Source: Micromonospora sp. U21
GTDB taxonomy: Bacteria > Actinomycetota > Actinomycetes > Mycobacteriales > Micromonosporaceae
DNA: 64,000 bases
Reading direction: 5' to 3'
NCBI RefSeq assembly: GCF_018070045.1
Contig: NZ_JAGPYK010000029.1
Coordinates: forward strand, 1-64,000
How positions within the stretch are numbered: position 1 is the first letter of the stretch; every line of letters starts with the position of its first letter. The position numbers and the translations under genes are program-made. This document shows positions 1 through 8,503 of this stretch, piece by piece. The notes below the pieces were generated by a model. That model had not been told where the DNA came from and searched no databases. It saw only the letters and a program-made list of their open reading frames with translations.

Positions 1-12
1 GTGGGTGGGTGG

Positions 13-471
13 TTAGTCGCGTGTGGGGGTTTCGGCTGCGGTGCGGAGGTTGGGGGCGCTGGCCGGCTCCGCGATGCCGCCGGGCGACTCCGTGAAGCCG
101 GCGTCGTGCGCGGTCTCCGCGGCGATCGCCGGCTGGTCGGCCGGCATGACGTCGGGCATCTTGGGTACGACGATCACCGCCGTCCCGTACGCGCAGATCT
201 CCATCCACATCTCGCCACAGTCCCGGCTGTCGAACCGCATGCCGATCACCGCGTTGGCGCCGAGCCGCAGGGCCTCCTCGCCGAGCCGGGCCACCGAGTC
301 GGTGCGCCACCGGGTCAGGTTGTCCGGGGCCATCGGGTCGTACGCGCCACCGCGCAGGTTCTTGACCCCCTCGCGGTACGGGTTGCGCGTCCTGGCCATC
401 GATGACACCACCTCACCGAGAATCTGGCGGATCTCGTAGCCGGGCAGTTGCTCCGTCGTCACGACCAGCAC
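13..471 (-). CDS. YbjQ/UPF0145 family protein
   Basis: A 152-residue soluble protein of the YbjQ (putative heavy-metal-binding, UPF0145) family. The recognisable start is VLVVTTEQLPGYEI, the usual family N-terminus, which places the GTG start at 471; the reading frame stays open to 576 but the extra 35 residues look non-coding and a second GTG lies at 462. The segment ALRLGANAVIGMRFDS and the following MEICAYGTAVIV are typical of the family core. The last ~35 residues are a Pro/Ala/Thr-rich tail beyond the usual fold. No metal ligand set is obvious and the biochemical role of the family is not established. The gene lies tail to tail with the window edge and just downstream of the protease gene, on the same strand. 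Confidence 0.8.
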   Translation of the reverse strand: MLVVTTEQLPGYEIRQILGEVVSSMARTRNPYREGVKNLRGGAYDPMAPDNLTRWRTDSVARLGEEALRLGANAVIGMRFDSRDCGEMWMEICAYGTAVIVVPKMPDVMPADQPAIAAETAHDAGFTESPGGIAEPASAPNLRTAAETPTRD

Positions 472-600
472 GATTCCGATGCTGTCAGGAGCGGCGTGAC
501 CCGATCGTGTGCATTGTTCACCTGATCGGATGCTGCAAAACGACGCGGCGCGGACGGCCGGCGCAGCGCCTGCCATCCGCGCCGCGCGGGGCGCTAACCG

Positions 601-1284
601 TCAGACACCGGCCACCGAGGTGATCCAGGCCCGGTTGTACGCGACGCTGCCGTAGTTCTGGATGCTGGAGCCGTCGGCCGTCGAGGCCACCCCGACCTGC
701 CGGCCGTTGTAGAACTGCGGGCCGCCCGAGTCACCCCGCCAGGCGTTGCCGTTGATCCTGGTGCTGCGGATCGCCTGGCCGCCGTACGCGTCGGTGGCGC
801 TGTTGCTGGTCACCCGCACGGTTGCGGTCTTGAGCTGGCTGGACGCCGAGCAGCCGCTGTAGCAGGTCATGCCCCAGCCGTAGATCGAGTTGGTCGAGCC
901 GATCGGCGGGTTGCTGCTGGCCAGGCTCACCGTCGAGGTGCTGACGGTGCTGGAGAGCCGCATCAGGGCCAGGTCGCTGCGGGTGTAGGTGGCGCTGACG
1001 GTGCGGGTGACCCCGCCCGAGGCGCGGTAGACGCTGCCGACGCGGACCGACATGGTGCCGCTGATGCAGTGCCGGGCGGTGAGCACCCACTGCGGGGCGA
1101 TCACGCTGCCGGAGCAGGTGAACGAGCCGTTGCTGAGCACCGCCGCGGCCCAGGGGGCGGAGGAGACGGTGTTGCCGCCGATGATGGGTTGCGGGCCGGC
1201 CGGGGCGGCGGCCGCGCCGGACGCGGCGCCGAGGACGCCGACCAGCGCGGCGCCGAGCAGGGCGAGCAGGGGACGGATGCGCAT
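601..1284 (-). CDS. Secreted trypsin-like serine protease (S1 family)
   Basis: A 227-residue secreted endopeptidase of the chymotrypsin/trypsin clan. A Sec signal peptide (MRIRPLLALLGAALVGVLGA...) ends near residue 27 and a short propeptide leads to IIGGNTV, the usual trypsin activation site. The catalytic triad is visible: His72 in TARHC, Asp104 in SDLALM and Ser186 in GDSGGP. Cys57/Cys73 fit the histidine-loop disulfide; CYSGC and other Cys could give a second bond. At about 195 residues the mature part is compact but complete. No inhibitor or partner gene is adjacent. The substrate is unknown; secretion and size suggest extracellular protein degradation. Confidence 0.92.
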   Translation of the reverse strand: MRIRPLLALLGAALVGVLGAASGAAAAPAGPQPIIGGNTVSSAPWAAAVLSNGSFTCSGSVIAPQWVLTARHCISGTMSVRVGSVYRASGGVTRTVSATYTRSDLALMRLSSTVSTSTVSLASSNPPIGSTNSIYGWGMTCYSGCSASSQLKTATVRVTSNSATDAYGGQAIRSTRINGNAWRGDSGGPQFYNGRQVGVASTADGSSIQNYGSVAYNRAWITSVAGV

Positions 1285-1639
1285 CGGGTGGACTCCTTGG
1301 ACGGGGCGGACCCGGGGTCGCCGGGTGCGGGAGGGCGACAGCGGGGGTTCCCGCCATCGCTGACATCGAACTGTGTCGATGTACAGTAGGACCCACGGCG
1401 GCTGTTTTCAAGGATCCGATCGAGGTTAACCAATGTAACGATTCGGCGACCCTCAGCGCCGTATATGCCCTGGTGAGGCCGCGTGTCCCGCGTGGTGACC
1501 CGTCCCGGCCACCGGTTGTGTTGAGCACTGCCTGAACTGCACCCGGCCGGTGCGTCCGCGGCGGTATCTGCCAGGTACGCTGGCTGCGCTCGCCCGTTGT
1601 GGGTCGGCACCCAACTGCGTACACAGTCAGGAGTGCCCA
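1285..1639. other. Intergenic region between protease and purS
   Basis: About 355 bases separate the divergent protease and purS starts. I see no credible gene: the open frames lack Shine-Dalgarno sites and family resemblance. It must carry both promoters. It contains one inverted repeat (1363-1382, listed separately) and a comparatively AT-rich patch around 1425-1445 on the purS side. Confidence 0.6.
1363..1382. promoter_or_regulatory. Inverted repeat upstream of the protease gene
   Basis: ACATCGA and TCGATGT form a perfect 7-base inverted repeat with a 6-base spacer, about 80 bases upstream of the protease start. Its size and position fit a dimeric regulator site, but no regulator is known from the window and chance occurrence is possible. 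Confidence 0.3.
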
Positions 1640-1903
1640 GTGCCTCGCGTCGTCGTCGACGTCATGCTCAAGCCCGAGATCCTCGATCCTCAGGGCCAGG
1701 CCGTCGCAAACGCGCTGCCCCGGCTCGGCGTCAGCGACGTCGCCTCGGTTCGGATCGGCAGGCGGATCGAGATCGAGTTCACCGGTGAACCGGACCTGGA
1801 CCGGGCCCGGGAAATTGCCGACAAACTGCTCGCCAACCCGGTCATCGAGGACTTCACCGTCCGCCTGGTCGAGGCCGACGAGACCGCGGACGCCCGCTCG
1901 TGA
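1640..1903 (+). CDS. purS: Phosphoribosylformylglycinamidine synthase subunit PurS
   Basis: An 87-residue subunit of the three-part FGAM synthase that converts FGAR, ATP and glutamine to FGAM in de novo purine synthesis. PurS bridges PurQ and PurL and helps channel ammonia. The sequence PRVVVDVMLKPEILDPQGQA and IEIEFTGE are family hallmarks, and the length is normal. The GTG start at 1640 is chosen because AGGAG lies 7 bases upstream; the frame is open earlier but that stretch is intergenic. The stop overlaps the purQ GTG by 4 bases (GTGA), so the two are translationally coupled. Confidence 0.95.
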   Translation: MPRVVVDVMLKPEILDPQGQAVANALPRLGVSDVASVRIGRRIEIEFTGEPDLDRAREIADKLLANPVIEDFTVRLVEADETADARS

Positions 1904-2583
1904 CCGCCCGGGTCGGTGTGGTCACCTTCCCCGGCTCGCTCGACGACGGGGACGCGGCTCGAGCCGTCCGGATCGCCGGGGCCGAGCCGGTCCGGCTCTG
2001 GCACGGTGACCCGGACCTGCACGGGGTGGACGCGGTCGTGCTGCCCGGCGGCTTCTCCTACGGTGACTACCTGCGCTGCGGCGCCATCGCCCGGTTCGCG
2101 CCGGTGATGGAGACGATCGTGGACGCCGCCCAGGGCGGTCTGCCGGTGCTCGGCATCTGCAACGGCTTCCAGATTCTCTGCGAGGCGCACCTGCTGCCCG
2201 GCGCGCTCACCCGCAACCAGCACCTGCACTTCCGCAACCGGGACCAGATCCTGCGCATCGAGTCGGCCGGCACCGCGTGGACCAACGCGTTCCAGCCCGG
2301 CCAGGAGGTGCTCATCCCGGTGAAGAACGGTGAGGGCTGCTACGTCGCCGACACCGCGACGCTGGATCAGCTCGAAGCCGAGGGCCGGGTGGTCGCCCGC
2401 TACGTCGGCGGCAACCCGAACGGGTCGCAGCGCGACATCGCCGCGATCACCAACCCCGCCGGCAACGTGGTCGGCATCATGCCGCACCCCGAGCACGCGG
2501 TGGAGGCGCTCACCGGCCCCTCGCTGGACGGCCTCGGCTTCTTCACCTCGGTCCTCAAGCACCTGGTGGGGGCGCCGGCGTGA
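1900..2583 (+). CDS. purQ: Phosphoribosylformylglycinamidine synthase subunit PurQ (glutaminase)
   Basis: A 227-residue class I glutamine amidotransferase that releases ammonia from glutamine for PurL. The nucleophile is Cys87 in LGICNGFQ and the His-Glu pair is His196/Glu198 in MPHPEH. The N-terminal VVTFPGSLDDGD and LPGGFSYGDYLRCGA are family motifs. The GTG start overlaps the purS stop by 4 bases. purL follows after 67 bases, so purS-purQ-purL form one operon. Confidence 0.96.
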   Translation: MTARVGVVTFPGSLDDGDAARAVRIAGAEPVRLWHGDPDLHGVDAVVLPGGFSYGDYLRCGAIARFAPVMETIVDAAQGGLPVLGICNGFQILCEAHLLPGALTRNQHLHFRNRDQILRIESAGTAWTNAFQPGQEVLIPVKNGEGCYVADTATLDQLEAEGRVVARYVGGNPNGSQRDIAAITNPAGNVVGIMPHPEHAVEALTGPSLDGLGFFTSVLKHLVGAPA

Positions 2584-2650
2584 CCGGCGGCACGATCATC
2601 GGTCAGCTCAACCGCCGGTCGGGCGGGCACGAGCGCAGCGAGGAGAGGTC

Positions 2651-5353
2651 ATGACCACCCATCCGGACCCGGTACGGGACACACCGGAGGCGTACTCCGC
2701 CCCGGCGCAGCCGACCGAGCCGCGCCCGGCGCAGCCCGCCGCCCCGGCGACCGCTCCCGCACAGCCGGCCGCCGTCGACTGGACCGAGGGTGTGGACACC
2801 GTGCCGCGCGCCGGTGGCACCCCGGGAGAGCTCCAGCCGTACACCGAGCTGGGGCTCCGCGACGACGAGTACGACCGCATCCGGCAGATCCTCGGCCGTC
2901 GGCCCACTCAGTCCGAGCTGGCGATGTACTCGATCATGTGGAGCGAGCACTGCTCCTACAAGTCGAGCAAGGTGCACCTGCGCCAGTTCGGTGAGAAGGC
3001 GCCGCACAGCGACCGGCTGCTCGCCGGCATCGGCCAGAACGCCGGCGTGGTGCAGATCTCCGACGAGCTGGCGGTGACCTTCAAGGTCGAGTCGCACAAC
3101 CACCCGAGCTTCGTCGAGCCGTACCAGGGCGCGGCGACCGGCGTCGGTGGCATCGTCCGGGACATCCTCGCCATGGGCGCCCGCCCGGTCGCCGTGATGG
3201 ACCCGCTGCGCTTCGGCGCCGCGGACCACCCGGACACCGCCCGGGTCCTCACCGGCGTGGTCGCCGGCGTGGGTGGCTACGGCAACTGCCTCGGCCTGCC
3301 CAACATCGGTGGCGAGCTGGTCTTCGACCCCTCCTACCAGGGCAACCCGCTGCTCAACGCGCTCTGCCTGGGCGTGCTGCCGGTCAACCGGTTGCAGAAC
3401 AAGGCCGCCGCCGGCCCCGGCAACGTGGTCGTGCTGATGGGCGCCAAGACCGGTCGGGACGGCATCGGCGGTGTCTCGGTGCTGGCCAGCGCCACCTTCG
3501 ACGAGGGCAGCGAGCAGCGTCGCCCCGCTGTGCAGGTCGGCGACCCGTTCACCGAGAAGCTGCTGATCGAGGCGTGCCTGGAGCTGTACGACGGCCAGCT
3601 GGTCGTCGGCATCCAGGACCTCGGCGGCGCCGGGCTGACCTGCGCGCTCACCGAGACCGCCGCCGCAGCCGGCACCGGCATGCGGGTCTTGCTGGAGCGG
3701 GTGCCGCTGCGTGAGCCGTCGATGGACCCGCACGAGATCCTGGCCAGCGAGTCCCAGGAGCGCATGCTGCTGGTCGTCGAGCCGGACAAGCTCGACGCGG
3801 TGCTCAAGACCGCCGAGAAGTGGGGCGTGCTCGCCACCGCGATCGGCGAGGTCACCGCGCCGGAGCCGGACGGCAGCCCCGGCCGGTTGCTGATCACCTG
3901 GCAGGACCACCTGGTCGTCGACGTGCCGCCGGGTTCGCTGGTCGACGACGGCCCGGTCTACGCCCGGCCGATGCGTGAGCCGGCCGACCTGATCCTGCTC
4001 CAGGCCGACCGGGCCGAGACGCTTCCCCGTCCGGCCGACCCGGAGGCGCTGCGGGAGACCGTGCTGCGCATGATCGCGTCGCCCAACCTGGCCGACAAGA
4101 CCTGGGTCACCGAGCAGTACGACCGCTACGTGCTGGGCAACACCGTGCTCGCCCAGCCGGAGGACGGCGGCGTGATCCGGATCGACGAGCGGACCGGGCT
4201 CGGCGTGGCCTTGTCCGTGGACGGCAACGGCCGGTACGCCCGGCTCGACCCGTACAACGGCACCAAGCTGGCACTGGCCGAGGCGTACCGGAACGTGGCG
4301 GTGACCGGCGCGAAGCCGATCGCCGTGACCAACTGCCTCAACTTCGGCTCCCCGGAGGACCCGGGCGTGATGTGGCAGTTCGCCGAGGCCGTACGCGGCC
4401 TGGCGGACGGCTGCCTGGAGCTGGGCATCCCGGTCACCGGCGGCAACGTCAGCTTCTACAACCAGACCGGTGCGGCGGCCATCCACCCGACCCCGGTGGT
4501 CGGCGTGCTGGGCGTGCTGGACAACGTCGCCGACCGGGTCCCGATGGGCTTCGTCCCGCGGGCCGGTGGCGACCACGACCAGCTCTACCTGCTCGGTGAG
4601 ACCAACGTCGAGCTGTCCGGCTCGGAGTGGGCGTGGGTGACGCACGAGCACCTCGGCGGCATCCCGCCGCAGGTCGACCTTGCCCGGGAGAAGGCGCTGG
4701 CCGACCTGCTGGCCGAGGCCGCCAGGGTCGGTCACCTCACCTCGGCGCACGACCTCTCCGACGGTGGCCTCGCCCAGAGCCTGGTCGAGTCCTGCCTGCG
4801 TCGCGGCGTCGGCGCCCGGATCGCGGTGCCGGAGCACTTCGCCGGCGGCTCGATGCCGTTCGTCTACCTGTTCAGCGAGTCGGCCGCACGGGCGCTGGTG
4901 TCGGTGCCGCGCGGTCACGACAAGGCGTTCGCGGCGCTCTGCGCCGAGCGGGGGGTGCCGTTCGAGCTGATCGGCGTCACCGACCCGTCCGGCGGCGCGC
5001 TGGAGGTGCACGGCCAGTTCCGTATCGGCCTGGACGAGCTGCGCGCCGCGCACACCGAGACGTTGCCGCGCCTCTTCGGCGGCGCCGCCGCCGTCGAGGT
5101 GCCCGCACCGGCGGCTGGCGTGGCGGGGGCCGTCGAGGCCGTGGCGCTGCCGGTCGCGCAGGCCGAGCCGGTTGATGTGGCGGCGGTCGTCTCCGAGCCG
5201 ATCGCGTCGGCCGGTCCGGTCCCGCAGACCGGTGCCGTCGAGCCGGTCGCCGAGGCACCGGCGAGCCCGGTCGAGTACACCGGGTCGGCTGGGCCCGGCG
5301 GGTCGTCCGAGACTGACTCCGGTGTCACCGAGCCGTCGCCTGACGAGCGCTGA
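2651..5353 (+). CDS. purL: Phosphoribosylformylglycinamidine synthase subunit PurL, with unusual tails
   Basis: A 900-residue FGAM synthase catalytic subunit of the small (PurSQL) type. The core is standard: MWSEHCSYKSSKVHL, KVESHNHPSFVEPYQGAATG, then a second AIR-synthase-like half with VTGGNVSFYNQT and SAHDLSDGGL. ATG at 2651 is preceded by AGGAGAGG. Small-type PurL is usually about 730-770 residues; this one carries about 45 extra Pro/Ala-rich residues at the N-terminus and about 88 Ala/Val/Pro/Glu-rich residues after the normal end near RLFGG. The tails look disordered and have no recognised domain. The 3' end overlaps the next gene if that gene starts at 5322. Confidence 0.94.
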   Translation: MTTHPDPVRDTPEAYSAPAQPTEPRPAQPAAPATAPAQPAAVDWTEGVDTVPRAGGTPGELQPYTELGLRDDEYDRIRQILGRRPTQSELAMYSIMWSEHCSYKSSKVHLRQFGEKAPHSDRLLAGIGQNAGVVQISDELAVTFKVESHNHPSFVEPYQGAATGVGGIVRDILAMGARPVAVMDPLRFGAADHPDTARVLTGVVAGVGGYGNCLGLPNIGGELVFDPSYQGNPLLNALCLGVLPVNRLQNKAAAGPGNVVVLMGAKTGRDGIGGVSVLASATFDEGSEQRRPAVQVGDPFTEKLLIEACLELYDGQLVVGIQDLGGAGLTCALTETAAAAGTGMRVLLERVPLREPSMDPHEILASESQERMLLVVEPDKLDAVLKTAEKWGVLATAIGEVTAPEPDGSPGRLLITWQDHLVVDVPPGSLVDDGPVYARPMREPADLILLQADRAETLPRPADPEALRETVLRMIASPNLADKTWVTEQYDRYVLGNTVLAQPEDGGVIRIDERTGLGVALSVDGNGRYARLDPYNGTKLALAEAYRNVAVTGAKPIAVTNCLNFGSPEDPGVMWQFAEAVRGLADGCLELGIPVTGGNVSFYNQTGAAAIHPTPVVGVLGVLDNVADRVPMGFVPRAGGDHDQLYLLGETNVELSGSEWAWVTHEHLGGIPPQVDLAREKALADLLAEAARVGHLTSAHDLSDGGLAQSLVESCLRRGVGARIAVPEHFAGGSMPFVYLFSESAARALVSVPRGHDKAFAALCAERGVPFELIGVTDPSGGALEVHGQFRIGLDELRAAHTETLPRLFGGAAAVEVPAPAAGVAGAVEAVALPVAQAEPVDVAAVVSEPIASAGPVPQTGAVEPVAEAPASPVEYTGSAGPGGSSETDSGVTEPSPDER

Positions 5354-6113
5354 GGCGTTGACGGCCGCCGTCTACGGCCAACCCGGCTCGGGTGCCCGGT
5401 TCGACTGGGGGCTGACCGGGGCGGCCGAGCTCGGTCGGGTCTGCGCGGCGCTGGTGGTGGTGGACGTGCTCTCGTTCACCACCTCGGTGGAGGTGGCGGT
5501 CGGGCGCGGCATGCGGGTGCACCCGTTCCCGTGGGGTGAGCAGGCCGCCGAGTACGCGCTGCGGGTCGGCGCGGTGGCCGCGGTGGGCCGTCGGCGGGTG
5601 ACAGCGGAGCATCCGTGGTCGCTCTCGCCCGCCGCGCTGAGCACCGCGCCGGTGGTGGCGGACCTGGTGCTGCCCTCGCCGAACGGCTCGGCGATCAGCG
5701 CCGCCGCCAGCGCCACCGGGCTACCGGTGGTCGCGGCGTGCCTGCGCAACGCCCGCGCCGTCGGGCGTTGGCTGCGCCGCCAGGGGTACGGCACGACGGA
5801 CGCCCCGATCGGCGTGATCGCGTCGGGGGAGCGGTGGCCGGACGGCTCGCTGCGCCCGTCGGTGGAGGATCAGCTCGGCGCGGCCAGCGTGCTCGACGCC
5901 CTCTCCGGTGTGCCGGGTGGGCTCTCCGTGGAGGCGGCCATGGCGCTCGCCGCGCTGGCCAGCACCCCCGACGTGCCCGCAGCGGTGCGGGGTAGCGTCT
6001 CCGGCCGGGAACTGACCGAGGGCGGCTTCGCCGAGGACGTCGACGTCGCGGTCCGGCTCGGCGTGTCGGACGTCGTCCCGGTGCTCCGCCACGGCGTCTT
6101 CTCCGCAGCCTGA
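5322..6113 (+). CDS. 2-phosphosulfolactate phosphatase (ComB) family protein
   Basis: About 263 residues resembling the ComB family of Mg-dependent phosphatases. Visible landmarks are SGARFDWGLTGAAEL, VVVDVLSFTTSVEVAV, LPSPNGSAIS and VIASGERWPDGSLRPSVEDQ. In methanogens ComB makes sulfolactate for coenzyme M; actinobacteria do not make coenzyme M, so the substrate here is unknown. The start is uncertain: GTG 5322 (overlapping purL by 32 bases) is given, but TTG 5358 with a weak GAGG-like site is also possible. It sits directly behind purL and is followed by a strong hairpin terminator. Confidence 0.75.
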   Translation: MSPSRRLTSAEALTAAVYGQPGSGARFDWGLTGAAELGRVCAALVVVDVLSFTTSVEVAVGRGMRVHPFPWGEQAAEYALRVGAVAAVGRRRVTAEHPWSLSPAALSTAPVVADLVLPSPNGSAISAAASATGLPVVAACLRNARAVGRWLRRQGYGTTDAPIGVIASGERWPDGSLRPSVEDQLGAASVLDALSGVPGGLSVEAAMALAALASTPDVPAAVRGSVSGRELTEGGFAEDVDVAVRLGVSDVVPVLRHGVFSAA

Positions 6114-6253
6114 CCGACGCGGGTGCGTGCCGTCCCGCCGTGATCAACGCCGGGCGCCGGCCCGCTGTCTGATCAACTCCACTTTCGTGAAGCCGGGGCT
6201 TCCAGGTCCGGAGGACACCCCGACTTCAGTGACCACGAGTGGACCTTGCAGCA

Positions 6254-6291
6254 ACGGAACGGCCGCCCGGATCTCCGGGCGGCCGTTCCGT
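6254..6291. terminator. Bidirectional hairpin terminator
   Basis: An 18-base perfect inverted repeat (ACGGAACGGCCGCCCGGA and its complement) with a 2-base centre lies between two convergent genes: the ComB-like gene and the membrane protein on the minus strand. No long T tract follows, as is usual in high-GC actinobacteria. Confidence 0.8.
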
Positions 6292-6312
6292 GTGCCGTGA
6301 GTGCGTGCCGGG

Positions 6313-8349
6313 TCAGTCGTCCAGCCAGTCGAGGCGTCGACCGCCCCGCTCGGTCGGCGGCGGGCTGTCCGCCGGCCGGGCCCGTCCGGCCTGCTGGCCG
6401 TAGCCGCCCTGGTCGTAGCCCCGGTCGTCGTAGCCGCCGCCGCGCTGCGGTGGGGGCTCCTGGCCATAGCCGCCCTGGTCGTACCCGCCGGCCTGCTGGC
6501 CGTAGCCGCCCTGGTCGTACCCCCGGTCGTCGTAGCCGCCGCCGCGCTGCGGTGGGGGCTCCTGGCCGTAACCGCCCTGGTCGTACCCGCCGGCCTGCTG
6601 GCCGTAGCCGCCCTGGTCGTAGCCCCCGGCCTGCTGGCCGTAGCCACCGGTCGGCTCCGCCGCGCGACCGCCGTACGGGGCGGGGTCGGGCTGACCGTAG
6701 CCCTGGCCCTGCTCCGGCTGGTAGACGCCGGTGGCGTACGGATCGGCCGGAGCGGGGTACTGCGCGCTGTCGCCGGTGTACCGACCGGTCGGCTCGTCGA
6801 AGCGCTCGCCGTAGCCCGCGCCGCCAGCGGGAGCCGGCGGGTAGCCGGCCGCACCGGCCGGTGCCGTGTAGTCGCGGCTGCCGTAGCCGCCGCCGGAGGA
6901 GGGCGCGCTGCCGTAGCCGCCACCGGAGGCCGGTGCGCCGCCATAGCCCGCACCGGAACCGGGCGCGGCACCGTACCCGTCACCGGAACCGGGCGCGGCA
7001 CCGTAGCCGTCACCGGCCGCGCCGGCGCCGTAGCCACCCTCGGGAGTCACCGCCGTGCCGTAGCCGCCGCCCGAGGCGGGGGCGTTGCCGTAGCCGCCGG
7101 CGCCGTACCCGCCCGATGCCGGCTCGTCGCCGTAGCCGGTGCCGCCCCAGCTCTGCTGGCCCGCCGCGCCGTACGGCTGTGCTGGCGCGCCGTACGGGTC
7201 CGGTGGAACATCGTCGACCACCGGGCGGTGCATCATCGTCGGCGCCTCGCTCAGCGCCGTGCCGCCGACCATCGTCGGGTCGGGTGCGCCGAGGGGCCGG
7301 TTGACCACCCGGGTCTGGTCGTCGGCCCCGCGGAACCCGCCGCGCGCCGCCGGCACCGCGCCGGCACCCGCCGGGTCGTCGTCCTCGTCGTCGTTCTCCT
7401 TGCGCCTCATCCAGAGCAGCACGATCGTGCCGACACCCGCGGCGACGAGCAGACCACCGAGCAGGATGATCAGGTACGAGCTGAAGCCGCCGCCGTCGTC
7501 CTCGTTGGAGGCGTTGGCCGGGGCACCCGCGCTGGCTTCCTCGGTGGGCTCCTCCTCGGTGCCCTCCTCGACCGGTTCCTCGCTGGGGGTGGCCTCGGCG
7601 CTGGCGGACGGGGTGGGGCTCGGCGTCACCTCGACCTTGAGGGCAAGGCTGATCCGCTGGCCCGAGACAGACTGCCCGGCGCTTGCGTTGACGGTCTTCC
7701 GGCCGAGGACGTTGTCGAAGCTGGCGCCCAACTCGAGCCTTCCGGGCGCGATCGGGTTGCCGGTGGTGCCGGTGAAGCGGAAGTTGCCGCTGCCGTCGCT
7801 GGTGGTGTCGTGGCGCTTACCCCCGCTGTCCAGGAGCATCACCACAGCGTTCGGCACAGCGTCGCCGTTGGCCTGCACGATCACCTTGCCGGAGACCGAC
7901 TTCACGGTCTGCGTCTGCGGCGGAGGCGGAGGCGCTGCTTTGGCTGTGAGGTTGACCGTCGTCGAACCCTGTCCGTTTCCGAGCCCAGCGCTGGCCCTGA
8001 CTGTGATGCGGGCGGACCCGTTCGACGCATCGTCTGCCAACTTGAACTTGGCGGTGTAGGTGCGGCTTTCGGTCACGTTTCCTTGTGAGCAGCCATCGAT
8101 GCACTGGAGCTTCGAATTGCTGGAGCTGACGGTAACGTCGGCGGGCACAGCTGGGTCATCGAAGTTGAGCGTGTAGCTCACTGTCGTCTCCCCGCCGGCT
8201 TCGACGGTGCCTGGGGAAGCCGAGACGTTGGTCACGCGGGGCGCGGCCATTGCTGGTGTGGCGGGGACGGCGAGCAGAGCGCTGGCAACCAGCGCTACGA
8301 CCACACCGGCCCGCTGCTTCCAGGCACGTCGGTGTGTTGACACGTCCAC
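6313..8349 (-). CDS. Membrane-anchored protein with extracellular beta domains and a cytoplasmic GYGQ-rich tail
   Basis: 678 residues. A signal peptide ends near AMAAP (residue 36). Residues 37-135 look like an Ig/CARDB-type domain with one Cys pair (CIDGC); 150-238 resemble a carboxypeptidase-regulatory/CnaB-like beta sandwich (VSGKVIVQANGDAVPNAVV). An acidic Pro/Ser/Glu stretch follows, then one membrane segment at 290-313 (SSYLIILLGGLLVAAGVGTI) with a basic stop-transfer MRRK. The remaining ~365 residues would be cytoplasmic: acidic DDEDDD, then long Gly/Tyr/Pro/Gln repeats such as GGYGQQAGGYDQ, including two 34-residue copies. No enzyme motif is seen. It stands alone between convergent and divergent neighbours. 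Function unknown; surface sensor or scaffold is a guess. Confidence 0.8.
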   Translation of the reverse strand: MDVSTHRRAWKQRAGVVVALVASALLAVPATPAMAAPRVTNVSASPGTVEAGGETTVSYTLNFDDPAVPADVTVSSSNSKLQCIDGCSQGNVTESRTYTAKFKLADDASNGSARITVRASAGLGNGQGSTTVNLTAKAAPPPPPQTQTVKSVSGKVIVQANGDAVPNAVVMLLDSGGKRHDTTSDGSGNFRFTGTTGNPIAPGRLELGASFDNVLGRKTVNASAGQSVSGQRISLALKVEVTPSPTPSASAEATPSEEPVEEGTEEEPTEEASAGAPANASNEDDGGGFSSYLIILLGGLLVAAGVGTIVLLWMRRKENDDEDDDPAGAGAVPAARGGFRGADDQTRVVNRPLGAPDPTMVGGTALSEAPTMMHRPVVDDVPPDPYGAPAQPYGAAGQQSWGGTGYGDEPASGGYGAGGYGNAPASGGGYGTAVTPEGGYGAGAAGDGYGAAPGSGDGYGAAPGSGAGYGGAPASGGGYGSAPSSGGGYGSRDYTAPAGAAGYPPAPAGGAGYGERFDEPTGRYTGDSAQYPAPADPYATGVYQPEQGQGYGQPDPAPYGGRAAEPTGGYGQQAGGYDQGGYGQQAGGYDQGGYGQEPPPQRGGGYDDRGYDQGGYGQQAGGYDQGGYGQEPPPQRGGGYDDRGYDQGGYGQQAGRARPADSPPPTERGGRRLDWLDD
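6390..6593. repeat. Two tandem 102-base copies inside the GYGQ tail
   Basis: Two adjacent, near-identical 102-base units encode a 34-residue repeat containing DQGGYGQEPPPQRGGGYDDR. Further shorter copies of the GGYDQGGYGQ unit flank them. The near identity suggests recent expansion or slippage. Confidence 0.85.
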
Positions 8350-8503
8350 CGCCTTCCGGACTGACTTCCCTTGACCGACGGGGCGCCGGGCCGGGGATCA
8401 TCACGGTACGAATACGCCGTCGGCAACTATGCCTTGTCTGACTGGATCGGCGCGACCCAGGGCCAGCGTCGGGTGTTCTGCCTGCGGGTCGTATCGTCCC
8501 GTC

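Noticed and set aside
2603..5053. 816-codon minus-strand open frame opposite purL
   Set aside because: A shadow of purL: high-GC third positions keep the antisense frame open. Composition is His/Arg/Gln-rich and no family or ribosome site is seen.
6390..6593. Possible CRISPR-like repeats
   Set aside because: The repeats are contiguous, in frame within a coding region and without spacers. No cas genes occur in the window.
6246..8088. Plus-strand frames opposite the GYGQ protein
   Set aside because: Arg/Pro- or Val/Ala-rich translations of the repeat DNA; the minus strand has signal peptide, domains and a membrane helix.
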